Assembly (NCBI RefSeq): GCF_042477335.2
Contig: NC_091251.1
Coordinates: 87,125,501 to 87,189,500, forward strand
Length of the DNA stretch: 64,000 bases
Reading direction: 5' to 3'
Origin: Ovis canadensis
Taxonomy: Eukaryota; Chordata; Mammalia; Artiodactyla; Bovidae
Shown: positions 40,816 to 50,532 of the stretch, in pieces
How positions within the stretch are numbered: position 1 is the first letter of the stretch
Layout: every line of letters starts with the position of its first letter
Program-made: the position numbers and the translations under genes
The notes under the pieces: generated by a model
Databases searched by the model: none
Told to the model about the DNA's origin: nothing
Seen by the model: the letters and a program-made list of their open reading frames with translations, nothing else

Positions 40816-42594
40816 AGTTCAGTTCAGTCCAGTTCAGTCATGTTCGACTCTTTGTGACCCCATGGACTGCAGCAACCAGGCCTCCCTGTCCATCACCAAC
40901 TCCCGGAGTTTACTCAAACTCATGTCCATTGAGTCACTGATGCCATCTAACCATCTCACCCTCTGTCATCCTCTTCTTCTCCTACCTTCAATCTTCCCCA
41001 GCATCAGGTCTTTTCAAATGAGTCAGCTCTTCACATCAGGTGGCCAAAGTACTGGAGTTTCAGCTTCAACATCAGTCCTTCCAATGAATACTCAGGACTG
41101 ATCTCCTTTAGGATGGACTGGTTGGATCTCCTTGCAGTCCAAGGGACACTCAAGAGTCTTCTCTAACACCACAGTTCAAAAACATCAATTCTTCTGCACT
41201 CAGCTTTCTTTATAGTTCAACTCTCACATCCATACATGATTACTGGAAAAACCATAGCCTTGGCTAGATGGACCTTTGTTGGCAAAGTAACGTCTCTGCT
41301 TTTTTTTTTTTTTTTGTCTCTGCTTTTTAATATGCTGTCTAGGTTGGTCATAACTTTCCTGCCAAGGAATAAGCATCTTTTAATTTCATGGCTGCAGTCA
41401 CCATCTGCAGTGATTTTGGAGCCCCCAAAAATAAAGTCTGTCACTGTTTCCCCATTTATTTACCATGAAGTGATGGGACCAAATGCCATGATCTTCGTTT
41501 TCTGAATGTTGAGCTTTAAGCCAACTTTTTCACTCTCCTCTTGCACTTTCATCAAGAGGCTTTTTAGTTCCTCTTCACTTTCTGCCATAAGGGTGGTGTC
41601 ATCTGCATATCTGAGATTATTGATATATCTCCTGGCAATCTTGATTCCAGCTTGTGCTTCATCCAGCCCAGTGTTTCTCATGATGTACTCTGCATATAGG
41701 TTAAATAAGAAGGGTGCCAATATACAGCCTTGACGTACCCCTTTTCCTATTTAGAACCAGTCTGTTGTTCTATGTCCAGTTCTAACTGTTGCTTCCTGAC
41801 CTGCATACAGATTTCTCAAGAGACAGGTCAGGTGGTCTGGTATTCCCCATCTCTTTCAGAATTTTCCAGTTTCTTGTGATCCATACAGTCAAAGGCTTTG
41901 GGATAGTCAATAAAGCAGAAATAGATGTTTTTCAGGAACTCTCTTGCTTTTCCAATGATCCAGTGGATGTTGCCAATTTGATCTCTGGTTCCTCTGCCAT
42001 TTCTAAAACAAGCTTGGACATCTGGAAGTTCACAGTTCACGTATTGTTGAAGCCTGACTTGGAGAATTTTGAGCATTACTTTGCTAGCGTGTGAGATGAG
42101 TGCAATTGTGCGGTAGTTTGAGCATTCTTTGGCATTGCCTTTCTTAGGGATTGGGATGAAAACTGACCTTTTCCAGTCCTGTGGCCACTGCAGAGTTTTC
42201 CAAATTTACTGACATATTGAGTGCAGCATTTTCACAGCATCACCTTTTAGGATTTGAAATAGCTCAACTGGAATTCCATCACCTCCACTAGTTTTGTTCA
42301 TAGTGTTGCTTTCTAAGGCCCATTTGACTTCACATTCCAGGATGTCTGACTCTAGGTGAGTGATTACACCTTCATGATTATCTGCATCATGAAAATCTTT
42401 TTTGTACAGTTCTTCTGTGTAGTCTTGACACCTCTTCTTAATATCTTCTGCTTCTGTGAGGTCCATACCATTTCTATCCTTTATTGAGCCCATCTTTGCA
42501 TGAAATGTTTCCCTGGTATCTCTAATTTTCTTAAAGAGATCACTAGTCTTTCCCATTCTATTGATGTCCTCTATTTCTTTGCACTGAGGGCTGA
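40816..42594 (-). mobile_element. BovB LINE, long 3' part (first piece)
   Basis: Antisense copy from the tail (agttcagttcagtccagttc) through the C-terminal region and RT. It carries GTCTCTGC/poly-T duplicated at 41291-41324, and TTTTCCAGTTT (2-bp loss) at 41862-41872. It continues at 43204 after an inserted element. Confidence 0.96.
41460..42594 (-). pseudogene. BovB ORF2 reverse-transcriptase remnant
   Basis: Minus frames at 41460-41720, 41828-42076 and 42206-42594 give successive RT pieces. The catalytic box RYADDTTLMAE is intact here, unlike in the 1-737 copy. Upstream comes 'GGDGIPVELFQILKGDAVKMLH', a conserved early RT motif. At least two frame breaks separate the pieces. Confidence 0.88.
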
Positions 42595-43192
42595 CTTTAT
42601 TTTTTGGGACTCTAAAATCATTGCAGATGGTGATTACAGCCATGAAATTAAAAGACGCTTACTCCTTGGAAGGAAAGTTATAACCAACCTAGACAGCATA
42701 TTAAAGAGCAGAGACATTACTTTGTCAGCAAAGGTCCGTCTAGTCAAGGCTATGGTTTTTCACATGTATGGATGTGAGAGTTGGACTATAAAGAAAGCTG
42801 AGTGCAGAAGAATTGATGCTTTTGAACTGTGGTGTTGGAGAAGACTCTTGAGCGTCCCTTGGACTGCAAGGAGATCCAAACAGTCCATCCTAAAGGAGAT
42901 CAGTCCTGAATGTTCATTGGAAGGACTGATGTTGAAGCTGAAACTCCAATACTTTGGCCTCCTGATGTGAAGAGCTGACTCATTTGAAAAGACCCTGATG
43001 CTGGGAAAGATTGAAGGTGAGAGAAGAAGAGGATGACAGAAGATGAGATGGTTAGATGGCATCACTGACTCAATGGACACGAGTTTGGGTAGGCTCCAGG
43101 AGTTGGTGATGGACAGGGAGGCCTGGTTGCTGCAGTTCATGGGGTTGCAAAGAGTCGGACACAACTGAGCGACTAAACTGAACTGAACTGAA
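42595..43192 (+). mobile_element. Second BovB, inserted in opposite orientation
   Basis: Sense BovB 3' part with an open C-terminal frame (42500-42970 includes it) ending in the ACTGA-repeat tail. It is flanked by CTGAGGGCTGA (42584-42594) and CTGATTGCTGA (43193-43203), an 11-bp TSD with two changes. It is 5'-truncated, about 600 bp. Confidence 0.94.
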
Positions 43193-43203
43193 CTGATTGC
43201 TGA

Positions 43204-43437
43204 GAAAGGCTTTCTTATCTTTCCTCACTATTCTTTGGAACTCTGCATTCCAATGGCTATATCTTTCCTTTTCTCCTTTGCTTTTCACTTCTCTTCTTTT
43301 CACAGCTCTTTGTAAGGCCTTCTCAGACAACCATTTTGCTTTTTGCATTTCTTTTTCTTGAGGATGGTCTTGATCCCTGTCTCCTGTACAATGTCACAAA
43401 CCTCCATCCATAGTTCATCAGGCACTCTGTCTGATAA
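43204..43437 (-). mobile_element. BovB LINE, continuation of the split copy
   Basis: Resumes with 'gaaaggctttcttatctttc' and runs through 'cctgtctcctgtacaatgtc' to 'caggcactctgtctgat', the ORF2 linker upstream of RT. The endonuclease part is missing. Confidence 0.93.
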
Positions 43438-43904
43438 CAGGAATGAACCAACCAGTGACAAAATGGAGGATGGAAAGCAAAAAGTCTCATACCACATCTG
43501 ATAGGTAAGACCTATGCATGTGTGGATTCGTGGAGGGATCCCAGCCTATCCCAGAGACCTTGGTAGAGGCCCCACCCTGCTCCTCCAACGACCACCACCA
43601 GCCAGGATCAGCCAGAAGAGAGCTCTTTTGCATATATTCAGTGTCATCTGCATCAAGGGACCCTAAGCTTATGGGATGTTGCCCACACTTGGAGTGAAGC
43701 GAGGGAAAAAGGAACTGAATAGCCAGCAGTGTTCTCTTTCTGATCATTGCACCCTGATAGTTTGATATCTCCTTGTTTAGGGATGAAAGAGAAACCTCAG
43801 ACCTTACTGGGGCTATTCGATTAAAACTAGAAACTTCAAGGTGTCTCCATTTTTTAAAAAAACAAAGCATCATTCAGGAACCTCTATGTTATACCTAGCA
43901 TATC
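43438..43904. other. Single-copy stretch with the donor-like 46-bp block
   Basis: No repeat family is recognised. 43781-43826 is nearly identical to the insert in the SINE at 40.6 kb. A 128-codon minus frame (43487-43873) has no motif. Confidence 0.5.
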
Positions 43905-44270
43905 TTTCAAATTTCTACTGCTGGGCCTTTGCACCTGTCATCTGCTGTGTTGGAAAGTCATCTCCCCTGCTGGGTGCCTGTGTAAAGCCTATTTGTTTAT
44001 CCTCAGTCTCACTTTCTTTGTGAAGTCTGGGGTTCCCAACACAACCCAAGGAGACCTCTCTTCCTCCCCCACATAACTCTTTCTCTTATGGATCCATCAG
44101 CCTCACGGGACTCACATATGCGGTGTATATCTTTCATCAGGCTCTTCCCTCTCACTGGACACTTTCTTAAGGACAGGACTGAGGCCAACACCCCTGTTTC
44201 TCTGTATCTCCCTAGAGCACCTAACCCAGTGCCTTGACCACAGTACACATATTTTACATTCATTCAGCAG
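43905..44270 (+). mobile_element. L2 LINE remnant, sense
   Basis: 'tgctgggcctttgcacctgt', 'ctgtgttggaaagtcatctc', then 'ccctagagcacctaacccag' and 'ttttacattcattcagcagg' follow the L2 end. Confidence 0.75.
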
Positions 44271-45084
44271 GAACGAAACTTCATAAAATTCTGCCACTTG
44301 AAATACAGCAACATTCATCTCTTGAGGTCAAACTAAACTTTCACATTCCTGGGAGTTAATTGCTGACATTTCCAGAGCTTCCCTTCTTCCTGTGAGAGGC
44401 TGAATTTGAACTGCTACTTTAAACAATAGGTGGTTGATTTTGTAAGTGGCTGTTGGGAAGGGCCTCAGGAAGGGAAAGCTGCAAAGGTCTGAGTCAGGAA
44501 GGCAGGGGCAAGTGAAGGGAGAAAATTCTCCTGGGCCTTAAAGAGGAGGAGGAAGGCAGCCTGAGAGTTTATTCATTGTTATCCTCAAACGTTATTGGCC
44601 TGTTCCCTTGTCACATTTCCATGGCTAAATATTCCCATAAATCACTTCAGACCTTCCACAGGGGCGGGTGGAGCATCTCTGCCCCCGAATGGTGAGAGAT
44701 TTCAAAACCCCACTTAATTACAGAACTTCTTCATTTCAATTTCCCGTTAATTAGGAGGTTTTTCTGGTATCACAGGTCCTAAATTTGTTGTTTCAAGAGT
44801 GCCTGTGTTCTTGTCCTATGACCTTGGTTCAATCCTCAGGTCAGGCCTCCCTGTATTATAGTCTCATAGCGGCATGAACTTCCCCTTCTTGGAATTTGTA
44901 CAAGTAATCTTTTTTGTGTGTGCTGTTTTTTATCATCATTTTTAATAATCTGTTTAATGTCTCCTTCTGCCGAGTTGCATGCCCCAGAGGGCAAGTAGCC
45001 AGGCCTGCCAGGTCTACCACTGTGCTCTTGGTTCCTGGCGCAGAGGGTGTGGGAGCTGGTTAACATGCATTGAGTGAGAGAAGA
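44271..45084. other. 0.8-kb single-copy block, candidate regulatory element
   Basis: Repeat-free. The part at about 44570-44790 is rich in transcription-factor-like words: 'ttaattaggagg' (homeodomain type), a CAGGGGCGGG GC box, and 'catggctaaatattcc'. No open frame has a motif. Conservation cannot be tested here. Confidence 0.4.
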
Positions 45085-45640
45085 GTCTGGTACTTCCTCA
45101 GGAAGTTAAACAAAGTCACCATAGTGTGCGCAATTCTGCTCTTAGGTATTTACCCAAGAGAACTGAAAACATGTGTCCACACAGAAACTTGTATGCAAAT
45201 GTTCATAGCAGCAATATTCATAATAACCAAAAAGCAGAAATACCCAAATGTCCATCAGCTCATGCATGCATGAATAGAATGCGGTCTATCCATACAGTGG
45301 AATATTATTCAACCATAAAAAGTAATAACGTACTGTTACAACCTTGAAAACATTATGCTAAGTGAAATAAGCCAGAGACAAAAGGCTGCATATTATATGA
45401 ATCCACTTAAGCGTCCAGAATAGACAAATCCATAAAAAACCCAGTGGTTGTTAGGGGTTAGTGGGGGGGAGAGGATAATAAAAAAAAAGAAAAAAATCTC
45501 TTCACATGAATTAGAGAGATGTAATAGTTGCACAATACAGGAAATATACTAAAAAACACTGAACTGTAAACTTTAAGGTGATGGTATTTATATTATATGA
45601 ATTGTACCCCAACTTTTAAAATTCTACCTTAAAATATACA
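45085..45640 (+). mobile_element. L1M ORF2 end and 3' UTR, sense
   Basis: 'tctgctcttaggtatttacc', 'gttcatagcagcaatattca', 'gtggaatattattcaaccat', 'aagtgaaataagccagagac' and 'actgaactgtaaactttaag' follow L1 order. It has an internal A-rich run at 45476-45497. Confidence 0.88.
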
Positions 45641-45642
45641 TT

Positions 45643-45769
45643 TTTTTTTCCTTTTGGGGGGGCATGCTAAACTTTTGTGTCCTTAGTTCCCTGACCAGGG
45701 ATCGAGTCTGGGTTTCCTGTATTGGAAGCGTAGGAGTCCTAACTACTGGACCACCAGGGAATTCCTGAT
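45643..45769 (-). mobile_element. CHR-type SINE (short form)
   Basis: T9 start, 'gaccagggatcgagtctggg' and head 'ctactggaccaccagggaat'. The short flanking repeat ATACATTT occurs at 45635-45642 and again at about 45771-45778. Confidence 0.9.
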
Positions 45770-45887
45770 ACATACATTTATTGAGTGAACAGTTCATCCC
45801 TGAAACAGAAACTGCGGGGTCTCTGGATCAACGCTCAGATTTTTGAGGTTTTAGTGCTAGCTGTGTTTCCTAAGAAGAGCTGGTCTC

Positions 45888-46128
45888 ACTGTGCACCAGC
45901 CCCAAGCATGCTGTATCCTGCGTCGGACATAGACTGGCGATTCGATTCTTACATGATAGTATACATGTTACACGGTGATGACCCAGAGAGTTGTTATGGG
46001 GAAGGAGGTGGGAGGGGGGTTCATGTTTGGGAACGCATGTACACCCGTGGTGGATTCATGTCAATGTATGGCAAAACCAATACAGTATTGTAAAATAAAA
46101 TAAAGTAAAAATGAAAGAAAAAAAAAAA
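45888..46128 (+). mobile_element. Twin-primed (5'-inverted) young L1 insertion
   Basis: 45888-45968 is antisense L1 3'-region text ('accagccccaagcatgctgt'). 45969-46128 is sense 3'-end text ('gacccagagagttgttatgg') with a poly-A tail. The whole is flanked by AAGAGCTGGTCTC at 45875-45887 and 46129-46141. The two halves are neighbours in the L1, and the 5' half is inverted. Confidence 0.93.
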
Positions 46129-46141
46129 AAGAGCTGGTCTC

Positions 46142-46865
46142 TACAGGGTGAGATGTCGGCAGCCTGTGTGGGAAAACGGCATGGCTGCAGTTCATCTGCG
46201 ACTGTACGTTGGCTGCCAGCAGCCCCACTGGACACAGTCCATCACTGACATTTTTATTAACTTCAAGAGAGGAAGTTCCAGAGGGAGGCTTCTACCCTTT
46301 TTTCTTGAAACTGATTTCTGAGGTGTGTCCCATTAACAAAAACATCCCAGACTTCAAGGCCAAGTATCACAGCTTCATCTTAGGGGGACCAGGAGCAGGT
46401 GGCAAGTGCTCCAGTGAAAATTTGGATGTGTTTTATTGCAGGCTTTGGAGGTTTACATAAGAGGTAAAGAAAACCTCACGTTGGTGCTACATGAGGCCAT
46501 GATTTAGAGCTGGCAGGAATACAGAGAAATGTGCTATGTCTGTAGTTCAAACCCTGGTGGAGTGGGTGTAGGGAGGGAGCCAGACATTCCGTGTGTGAAT
46601 ATGCTCAGAGGCCCTTCAGTCTGGTTGAACAAGGGGAATTTTCAGGGCTTGTTCTTGCAGATGGATTTCCTCTAAATGAGGAGACGGATCCTTTACCAGA
46701 TTGTCTCCTCTTACAGAGAAGCAAGAAAGTCTTGAGAAAAATCAATGTGAAAAAGGGAAAAACCATTTTTGCAGGAATTCTTTGCTCTCAACAGCAGATC
46801 TTGGCCAGGGCCACTTAGAGGTTGAGAGTAACCTGCAGTTAGGTGCATTTTTTAAGGTTCCTAGT
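46142..46865. other. 0.7-kb single-copy block
   Basis: Two short plus frames (46209-46460, 46591-46818) are open, but neither matches a known family by eye. No splice signals could be paired. Could contain an unrecognised exon, at low likelihood. Confidence 0.4.
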
Positions 46866-47081
46866 AGCTGACTCATTGGCAAAGACCCTGATGTTGGGAA
46901 AGATTGAGGACAGGAGGAGAAGGGGATGACAGGGGATGAGATGGTTGGATGACATCACTGACTCAATGGACATGAGTTTGAGCAAACTCCCTGGAGGTAG
47001 TGAAGGACAGGGAAGCCTAGTGTGCTGCAGTCCATGGGGTGGCAAAGAGTCAGACACAACTTAGTGACTGAACAGCAACAA
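46866..47081 (+). mobile_element. BovB 3'-end stub, sense
   Basis: 'gctgactcattggcaaagac' to 'cttagtgactgaacagcaac', a 5'-truncated BovB of about 215 bp. Confidence 0.9.
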
Positions 47082-47910
47082 ATATTAAAATGTGAAGAAA
47101 TGTCCCCACTCAAAAGGTTGCTGGGAACTGTGCTATATTTTAAAAGTTTATATTTGACAGATTAATACACAGAAACATAGAGTAAAGGTAATTATGCTTT
47201 TGCACTATAATGCCCTGATTTATTTTAAATCTATGACATGAAGTGCTCTACAGGCAGCGATGGAACTTGGACTTAGAGATCTACACCAAACATCAATGTC
47301 TCTCAATCCTGTCATCTAGAGATGACGTCCGAAGCCAGAGTAGGGGGCCCTTTGTGAATCATGTGACCAGAGCCCAGTGCTTTCTATACCTGACCATCAT
47401 CTCTATATAGGCTCCTTGGGCCCCACCTGCAGGTCACTTGGGTTGGAGTGAGATGCTGCGGATTCAAAAGCTGTATTTGTGCTGAAGCCAGTTCTTATTA
47501 AGACCTTTTGCTTCAATCAATAAGCAATTTGTTCTTGAGACTTTAGTCCTCTTTCTGGTCAATTCCATATGCCTGTTTGCTAGATGTTTTTGTGGATTTT
47601 ATTTTTGTTTTAGTCAAAAGAGGTAGCTTGTTTCTACGGCAAAGGCAGTAATTACTCATTTTCCAACTGCAAACAACCAAGTGTCAGGCAAGGTCCCACT
47701 TCAGCCCTCCCAGCTCTTGCTTGCTGAACCGGCTCCTATGAAGGACGCCTTCGAGGCCTTGGCCTACTGTAGACCCTCATGTATCACTTTTTCCAAAGCC
47801 CCAACCCCAGATGGCCATGCCAGCCAGTGACTTGAGGGTGGCACTATGAGTCCACGGACCCATGGGGACCCACCTGGAGGAATTTGGGAAAGGGAGTTTA
47901 GCTTCATTAA
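47082..47910. other. 0.8-kb single-copy block
   Basis: Repeat-poor. 47440-47680 is AT-rich and low in repeats. No coding frame or RNA gene recognised. Confidence 0.45.
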
Positions 47911-47921
47911 AACATCTTTAA

Positions 47922-48255
47922 GGCTTCCCTGGTGGTCCAGTGGTTAGGAATCTGCCCTGCAATGCAGGGGACACCAGTTCAACTTCCAGTCGGGGAAGAT
48001 CCCATGGGCCGTGGAGCAACTAAGCCCACTTGCCGTAACTACTTGAGCTTATGCTCTGGAACCCAGGAGACGCAACTGCTGAGCCCCTGTTCCACAAAAA
48101 CAGAGCCACATGCCGCAACTACTGAAGCCTGCGTGCCTGGAGCCCATGCTCTGAAACAAGAGAAGCCACTGCAACGGGAGGCCTGTGCACCGCAGCTAGA
48201 GAAACTATGTCGACCCAGCACAGCCAAAATGAATAAACCGTTTAAAAAAGAAAAG
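47922..48255 (+). mobile_element. CHR-type SINE, full length, perfect 11-bp TSD
   Basis: AACATCTTTAA at 47911-47921 and 48256-48266. All CHR modules are present, ending 'ccaaaatgaataaaccgttt'. The open frames across it are SINE-derived. Confidence 0.96.
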
Positions 48256-48283
48256 AACATCTTTAAACAAGAGTGCAAGGTGT

Positions 48284-48412
48284 GGAATTCCCTGGCAGTC
48301 TAGTGGTTAGGACTTGGTGCTTTCACTGCTGGGGCCTGGGTTTGATCCCTGGTCAGGGAGCTAAGATCCTGCAAGCCGTGCAGCCAAAAAGGAAAAAGAA
48401 AAAAAGAAAAGA
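48284..48412 (+). mobile_element. CHR-type SINE (short form)
   Basis: 'ggaattccctggcagtctag', 'atccctggtcagggagctaa' and an A/G-rich tail. It starts 18 bp after the preceding CHR's TSD. Confidence 0.92.
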
Positions 48413-48539
48413 GGGGACAAAGAGCATTTTGGATCATTGTAGAGGACAAGCTCAAGGAGTCGCTTGGATACTAAATTTCTGTGTGAGGTATCAGTTGTGA
48501 ACTACCTTGCCATTCCCAGTTGTAGCAGTCGGGGCACAT

Positions 48540-48755
48540 TCCAGAATACCTATCATGTACCAGGTATGAACCAAACATTTCTCATGGCAGCTTCTCACTT
48601 CATCTTCCCCACAACCCAATGGTATAGGTACTATTCTCATGCCCATTTTACAGAAGAGGAAACCAAGGGTAGAATGGCTGAGCAACTTGCCCCAAATCAC
48701 ACAACTATTGAGCAGCAACAGCCAGGATCTGAAGACTGGTCTATCTAACTCCAGA
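48540..48755 (-). mobile_element. MIR SINE, antisense, near full length
   Basis: 'ctatcatgtaccaggtatga', 'cccattttacagaagaggaa' and 'caaatcacacaactattgag' in MIR order. The 94-codon frame 48464-48748 runs through it and is not a gene. Confidence 0.85.
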
Positions 48756-50494
48756 GGTCATGATCTCAGAAACTCTATTTCTCGGTTTCTAGAGCACTTT
48801 CCTTTTCTAAACCAACTTCATGTTCAGGGCCTTTTTGTGAACAGATAGTCAACGGTCCACCCCACAGGGCAGTGAAAAAGAGGCTCCCACAGTGTGGCTG
48901 TGAATGCAAATCACAAAGACATGAAAAGCTCTGAACTTCAGGAGGAGACAGACCACAGAAGAGTTTTGAACAGGGAGGCAGGAGGAGGTGTCTGCCCCCT
49001 GCTGAGCCCAGCCTCCTAAGCAGGTCACTCAGGGTTTCCCTGAAGCTTCTCAACTGGGACTGAAAGAGACTCAGGAATCTTGGAGCAGGAGGGAATCTTG
49101 GCCATTCACCTTCTCCTGTTGCTGAAAGGGAAACAGGCCTGGGAGATTAGGTAGAGAACAATTTTACTGTCTGCAAGCACAATCTGGGACTCCTGGCTCC
49201 CACACCATTTAGAACATGAGGCATTTTCTCAGTTAGGAAGCCCAGAACCTGAGAGGTGATGCAATTGACCATGGGAACAATCTCAGGTAGCCTCAGCCTG
49301 CAGCGGCTTGAAGCAGGATTTGTTTTCCTGGCCAAAGATTGAAGTCAGGCAGCAGCAGGGAGAGCGCTGAATCCTGGTCACTAGACCACCAGGGACAGTG
49401 GCTAGCGGCAAGGCCCTAGCCTATCGGCGGTGTAGAAGTGAATTTCCACATAGAGATGGAAAGCAGTGAAACAAGTGAAGTGTCTATTGGGAGGAAAAGA
49501 GTATGTGTGGATAGACACATGGGTGGGCTCAGAGAGAGTCATGCCCTCCTGGTAGTTTGAATCACTTACATGAGGCATTTCTGCTGGGTTTCCTTTGACC
49601 AATCATCTTGCTTTGCCTGATTCTGAATCCGTATTTGGTTTACCTCGGAGTCCTTCCATGTGTGTGAGCTCATCTCTTAGTGAAGATGGATTCTAGTGAA
49701 GAGGTCTGTGGGTATCTGACATCACTTGGTGTGAAGTGACACCCCCTCTCTTTTGACCTCCAAGTAGCCTTTCTGCACGTATGTAGTTGGGAAGCTCTCC
49801 TTAACTTCAAGAATGCGGAATATATATTGTCTTTTATCTCTTATCTGGGCAGGGTTCAGCCTCCTCCATCTGCTTTTATGAGTTTCTGCTTTTATGGAGT
49901 TTCTGTCCACAGTGGAGAATCTGTTCAGCCTGGGGCCCCTTTAGTTCCTCCTTCAGGAAGGGACCCAGCCTTGAGTCCCTTGGGGTCTGCCAGCTGCTAA
50001 AGTGACAGCGGACTGTGAATGGAAGGTGACCTTCAAACCCTTTTAGGATGAATGAATCATGTGCATTTTTGTAAACATGTGAATTATCTGGGCACATGTC
50101 AAAAATGACTCCAATCTGACTGCAGGTCTTGCCCTTGATACACTGTTCTCACTGCTGATCCAGGAGGTCCCCAACCCATTACCACCCACTTTTCATGGAC
50201 TAAATGGTGTTCGTTTTTGAGATTTGTTTTCTGCAGGTCTGGACTTGTCTGGATCTGAGCACACTTTTTTCCCCATACCTTCTTGCCTTTAATGTAGGCT
50301 GTGTCCTCTAGGCGGCAGAAAGGAGCCATTTGTTTTCTAAGGGCTGAGCCTCGAGATGTCCCAGAACTTTAAGGAGAAAAGAAATACCTGAAGATCTTGC
50401 ACATACTTTTCCCACTGATTGAAATGTGATCTAGAATCCTCTAAAAGAGAGGATATTGATAGGAACTCAGGCTCTGAATTCAAATAGCCTCAAA
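48756..50494. other. 1.7-kb single-copy block, longest in the window
   Basis: No recognised repeats except possible MIR scraps near 49080-49150. Frames are all under 95 codons and without motifs. A CTCF-like motif with one mismatch lies at 48992-49005. No exon is called. Confidence 0.5.
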
Positions 50495-50532
50495 TTTGAT
50501 GGATCTAATGTGCAGCACAGTGGCTATAGTTC

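Noticed and set aside
42500-42970. 156-codon plus-strand frame that looks well conserved.
   Set aside because: It is conserved because it is the C-terminal region of BovB ORF2 in the inserted copy, preceded by antisense BovB read backwards. It is not a host gene.
46380-46430. Peptide GGPGAGGK resembling a P-loop of nucleotide kinases.
   Set aside because: The motif lacks the GKGTQ continuation, no kinase-like residues follow, and the frame stops about 20 codons later. A chance match is more likely.
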